The translations under genes and the position numbers were made by a program. Shown here piece after piece: positions 62,543-64,000 of a stretch of DNA of 64,000 nucleotides. How positions within the stretch are numbered: position 1 is the first letter of the stretch; every line of letters begins with the position of its first letter. The stretch is from Phytomonospora endophytica (GTDB lineage Bacteria > Actinomycetota > Actinomycetes > Mycobacteriales > Micromonosporaceae): contig NZ_JACHGT010000002.1 in assembly GCF_014202425.1 (NCBI RefSeq), positions 310,001 through 374,000 on the forward strand. The letters are read 5' to 3'. Under the pieces are notes generated by a model. The model made no database searches and was not told the origin of the DNA. It saw nothing but the letters and a program-made list of their open reading frames with translations.

Positions 62543-63889
62543 ATGACGACGACTCTTCGCACCGCACCGAGCCGACGCCGCTGGATCACCGACTGGCGCC
62601 CCGACGACCCGTCCTTCTGGCGCGAGCACGGGCGTCGCGTCGCCGTGCGCAACCTCGTGTTCTCGATCTTCTCGGAACATCTCGCGTTCTCGGTGTGGCT
62701 GCTGATGTCGGCGGTCGCGGTGAGCCTGCCCGCCGCGGGTTTCGCCTTCACCGTCGACCAGCTGTTCTGGCTGGTGGCCATCCCGAACCTGGTCGGCGGG
62801 CTGATGCGGATCCCCTATACGACGGCCGTCGCGCGCTTCGGCGGTCGACAGTGGACGGTCGTCTCCAGCGTCCTCCTGCTGGTGCCGCTCGGGCTGCTCA
62901 CCTACGCGATCGCGACGCCGGGCACGCCCTACTGGGTCTTCCTGGCCGCCGCCGTGACCGCGGGCCTCGGCGGCGGGAACTTCGCCTCCTCGATGGCCTC
63001 GATCTCCTACTTCTTCCCCGAACGCGCCAAGGGACTGGCGCTCGGGCTCAACGCCGCCGGCGGCAACGTCGGGGTCGCGGTCGTGCAGTTCGCCGTGCCC
63101 GCCGTGATCGGCGTCGGCGTACTCGGGGCGGCGCAGGGCGAGGGCTTGTGGCTGCACAACGCGCCACTCCTGTGGGTCGTCCCGGTCGTGGCGGCGACGA
63201 TCTGCGCGTGGGCCTTCATGGACAACCTCTCGACGGCCAGAACCCCACTGCGGCAGCAGGTCCAGGCTCTCCGCAGCCGACACGCCTGGATCATCGCCGC
63301 GCTCTACATCGGCACGTTCGGCTCCTTCATCGGCTACTCGGCGGCCTTCCCGCTGGTCATCAGGGCCGAGTTCCCCGACATGGCGGCGACGTGGCTCGCC
63401 GCGCTCGGCCCGCTCGTCGGCTCGGCCTCGCGGCCCGTCGGCGGGTGGCTGTCGGACCGTCTCGGCGGCGCCCGTGTCACGTCCTTCTCCTTCGCGGCGA
63501 TGGGTCTGGGGACGCTCGCGGCGATGTTCGGTCTGGCGGCGGGCTCCTTCCCCCTGTTCTTCGGCGCGTTCCTGCTGCTGTTCGTGTTCAGCGGCGCGGG
63601 GAACGGCTCGACCTTCCGCATGATCCCCGCGGTGTTCCGGGCCGAGGCCGGGTCGGCGCCGACGGAGGCCGCGCTGGCCCGGGCGCGCGCCCGGGCGGCG
63701 GCGGTGATCGGCTTCGCGTCGGCGATCGGCGCCCTCGGCGGCTTCCTCATCCCACGCGGTTTCGGCTCCTCCCTGGCCGCCACCGGCTCGATCGACACCG
63801 CGCTGTGGGTCTTCCTCGCCGCCTACGCCGCCTGCCTCGCCCTGACCTGGTGGAGCTACCAGCGCAAACCCGGCGCCCCGGCGGTGTAG
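62543..63889 (+). CDS. narK: NarK-type nitrate/nitrite transporter
   Basis: 448 residues from ATG 62543; longer frames upstream are rejected. About 12 membrane helices; nitrate signature GLGGGNFASSMASISYFFP and the second GNGSTFRMIP. Major facilitator NNP family. No nitrate reductase gene is in the window. Confidence 0.93.
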   Translation: MTTTLRTAPSRRRWITDWRPDDPSFWREHGRRVAVRNLVFSIFSEHLAFSVWLLMSAVAVSLPAAGFAFTVDQLFWLVAIPNLVGGLMRIPYTTAVARFGGRQWTVVSSVLLLVPLGLLTYAIATPGTPYWVFLAAAVTAGLGGGNFASSMASISYFFPERAKGLALGLNAAGGNVGVAVVQFAVPAVIGVGVLGAAQGEGLWLHNAPLLWVVPVVAATICAWAFMDNLSTARTPLRQQVQALRSRHAWIIAALYIGTFGSFIGYSAAFPLVIRAEFPDMAATWLAALGPLVGSASRPVGGWLSDRLGGARVTSFSFAAMGLGTLAAMFGLAAGSFPLFFGAFLLLFVFSGAGNGSTFRMIPAVFRAEAGSAPTEAALARARARAAAVIGFASAIGALGGFLIPRGFGSSLAATGSIDTALWVFLAAYAACLALTWWSYQRKPGAPAV

Positions 63890-64000
63890 ACCTTCGCGCT
63901 GCGGCCGGGGCGTGTGCGGGCGACTTTTCCGGCCCGAAACATGCGGGCCGCGTGATCGAAACGCCCGGGGCCGACCGTGATGCACATGGATGCGGACGAG
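63890..64000. other. right-end 111 bp
   Basis: No complete gene. An open frame (atgcacatggatgcgg from 63980) reaches the edge; it may be the start of the next gene but is too short to name. Confidence 0.5.

Overview
The window is a chromosomal segment of a high-GC Gram-positive actinobacterium. The evidence is the heavy use of GTG and TTG starts, genes typical of mycothiol-using Actinobacteria (mycoredoxin, DinB/DUF664), AdnAB instead of RecBCD, an XRE(DUF5753)-DUF397 pair, LPXTG/LAXTG surface proteins, a MoeZ-DUF3152-TetR-DUF3107-ferritin-like-RhlE gene order, and a narK-type transporter. Genus cannot be fixed from the sequence alone; a non-mycobacterial lineage (Glycomycetaceae- or Micromonosporales-like) is only a guess.

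Layout. 0-9 kb: uvrD2 (cut by the left edge), mycoredoxin mrx1, a cysteine-free AhpD-like protein, a methyltransferase, two short sortase-substrate proteins with different sorting motifs, and an nudC-M16-M16 operon. 9-17 kb: accessory genes, including two paralogous 'GDPW' exported proteins, a nitrilase, two SGNH hydrolases, a small kinase and an XRE-DUF397 pair. 17-25 kb: adnB and adnA coupled behind a gamma-glutamyltransferase-like gene. 27-31 kb: an ehuBCDA-type osmolyte (ectoine/hydroxyectoine) importer divergent from a GntR/FCD regulator. 31-44 kb: NmrA-EamA operon, moeZ, secreted hydrolase, DUF3152, hydrolase, a divergent TetR and DUF3107, ferritin-like protein, rhlE and a LacI regulator. 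46-51 kb: DUF2231, Fur, MarC, an ECF sigma factor coupled to a membrane propeller protein, and a PH-domain protein. 51-55 kb: a TrmH-family methyltransferase followed by a small island (DUF4236, small zinc-ribbon-like protein, XRE antitoxin and AbiEii-type nucleotidyltransferase toxin) that ends in a duplicated trmH 5' fragment and a relic of a second antitoxin. 55-64 kb: TetR-MFS, an HxlR-thioredoxin-flavin reductase cluster, amidohydrolase-MarR, a hydrolase relic, DinB and a nitrate/nitrite porter.

The order uvrD2-mrx1-nudC-adnBA-moeZ-DUF3152-tetR-DUF3107-ferritin-rhlE matches the known mycobacterial order, so this is a conserved core backbone with accessory genes inserted. The functional themes are DNA repair and recombination, redox control, sulfur transfer and osmoprotectant uptake.

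The most unusual content is non-coding. Three repeat islands lie at about 25.3-26.4, 35.4-36.3 and 44.4-46.0 kb. The first and second share a 69-bp element; the first and third share a ~50-bp element that also occurs, in frame, inside adnA. Further points of interest are a duplicated toxin-antitoxin locus with a retained operator, an rhlE gene with no in-frame ATG/GTG/TTG ahead of its Q motif, a C-terminally overextended fur, and several clear operator arrays.
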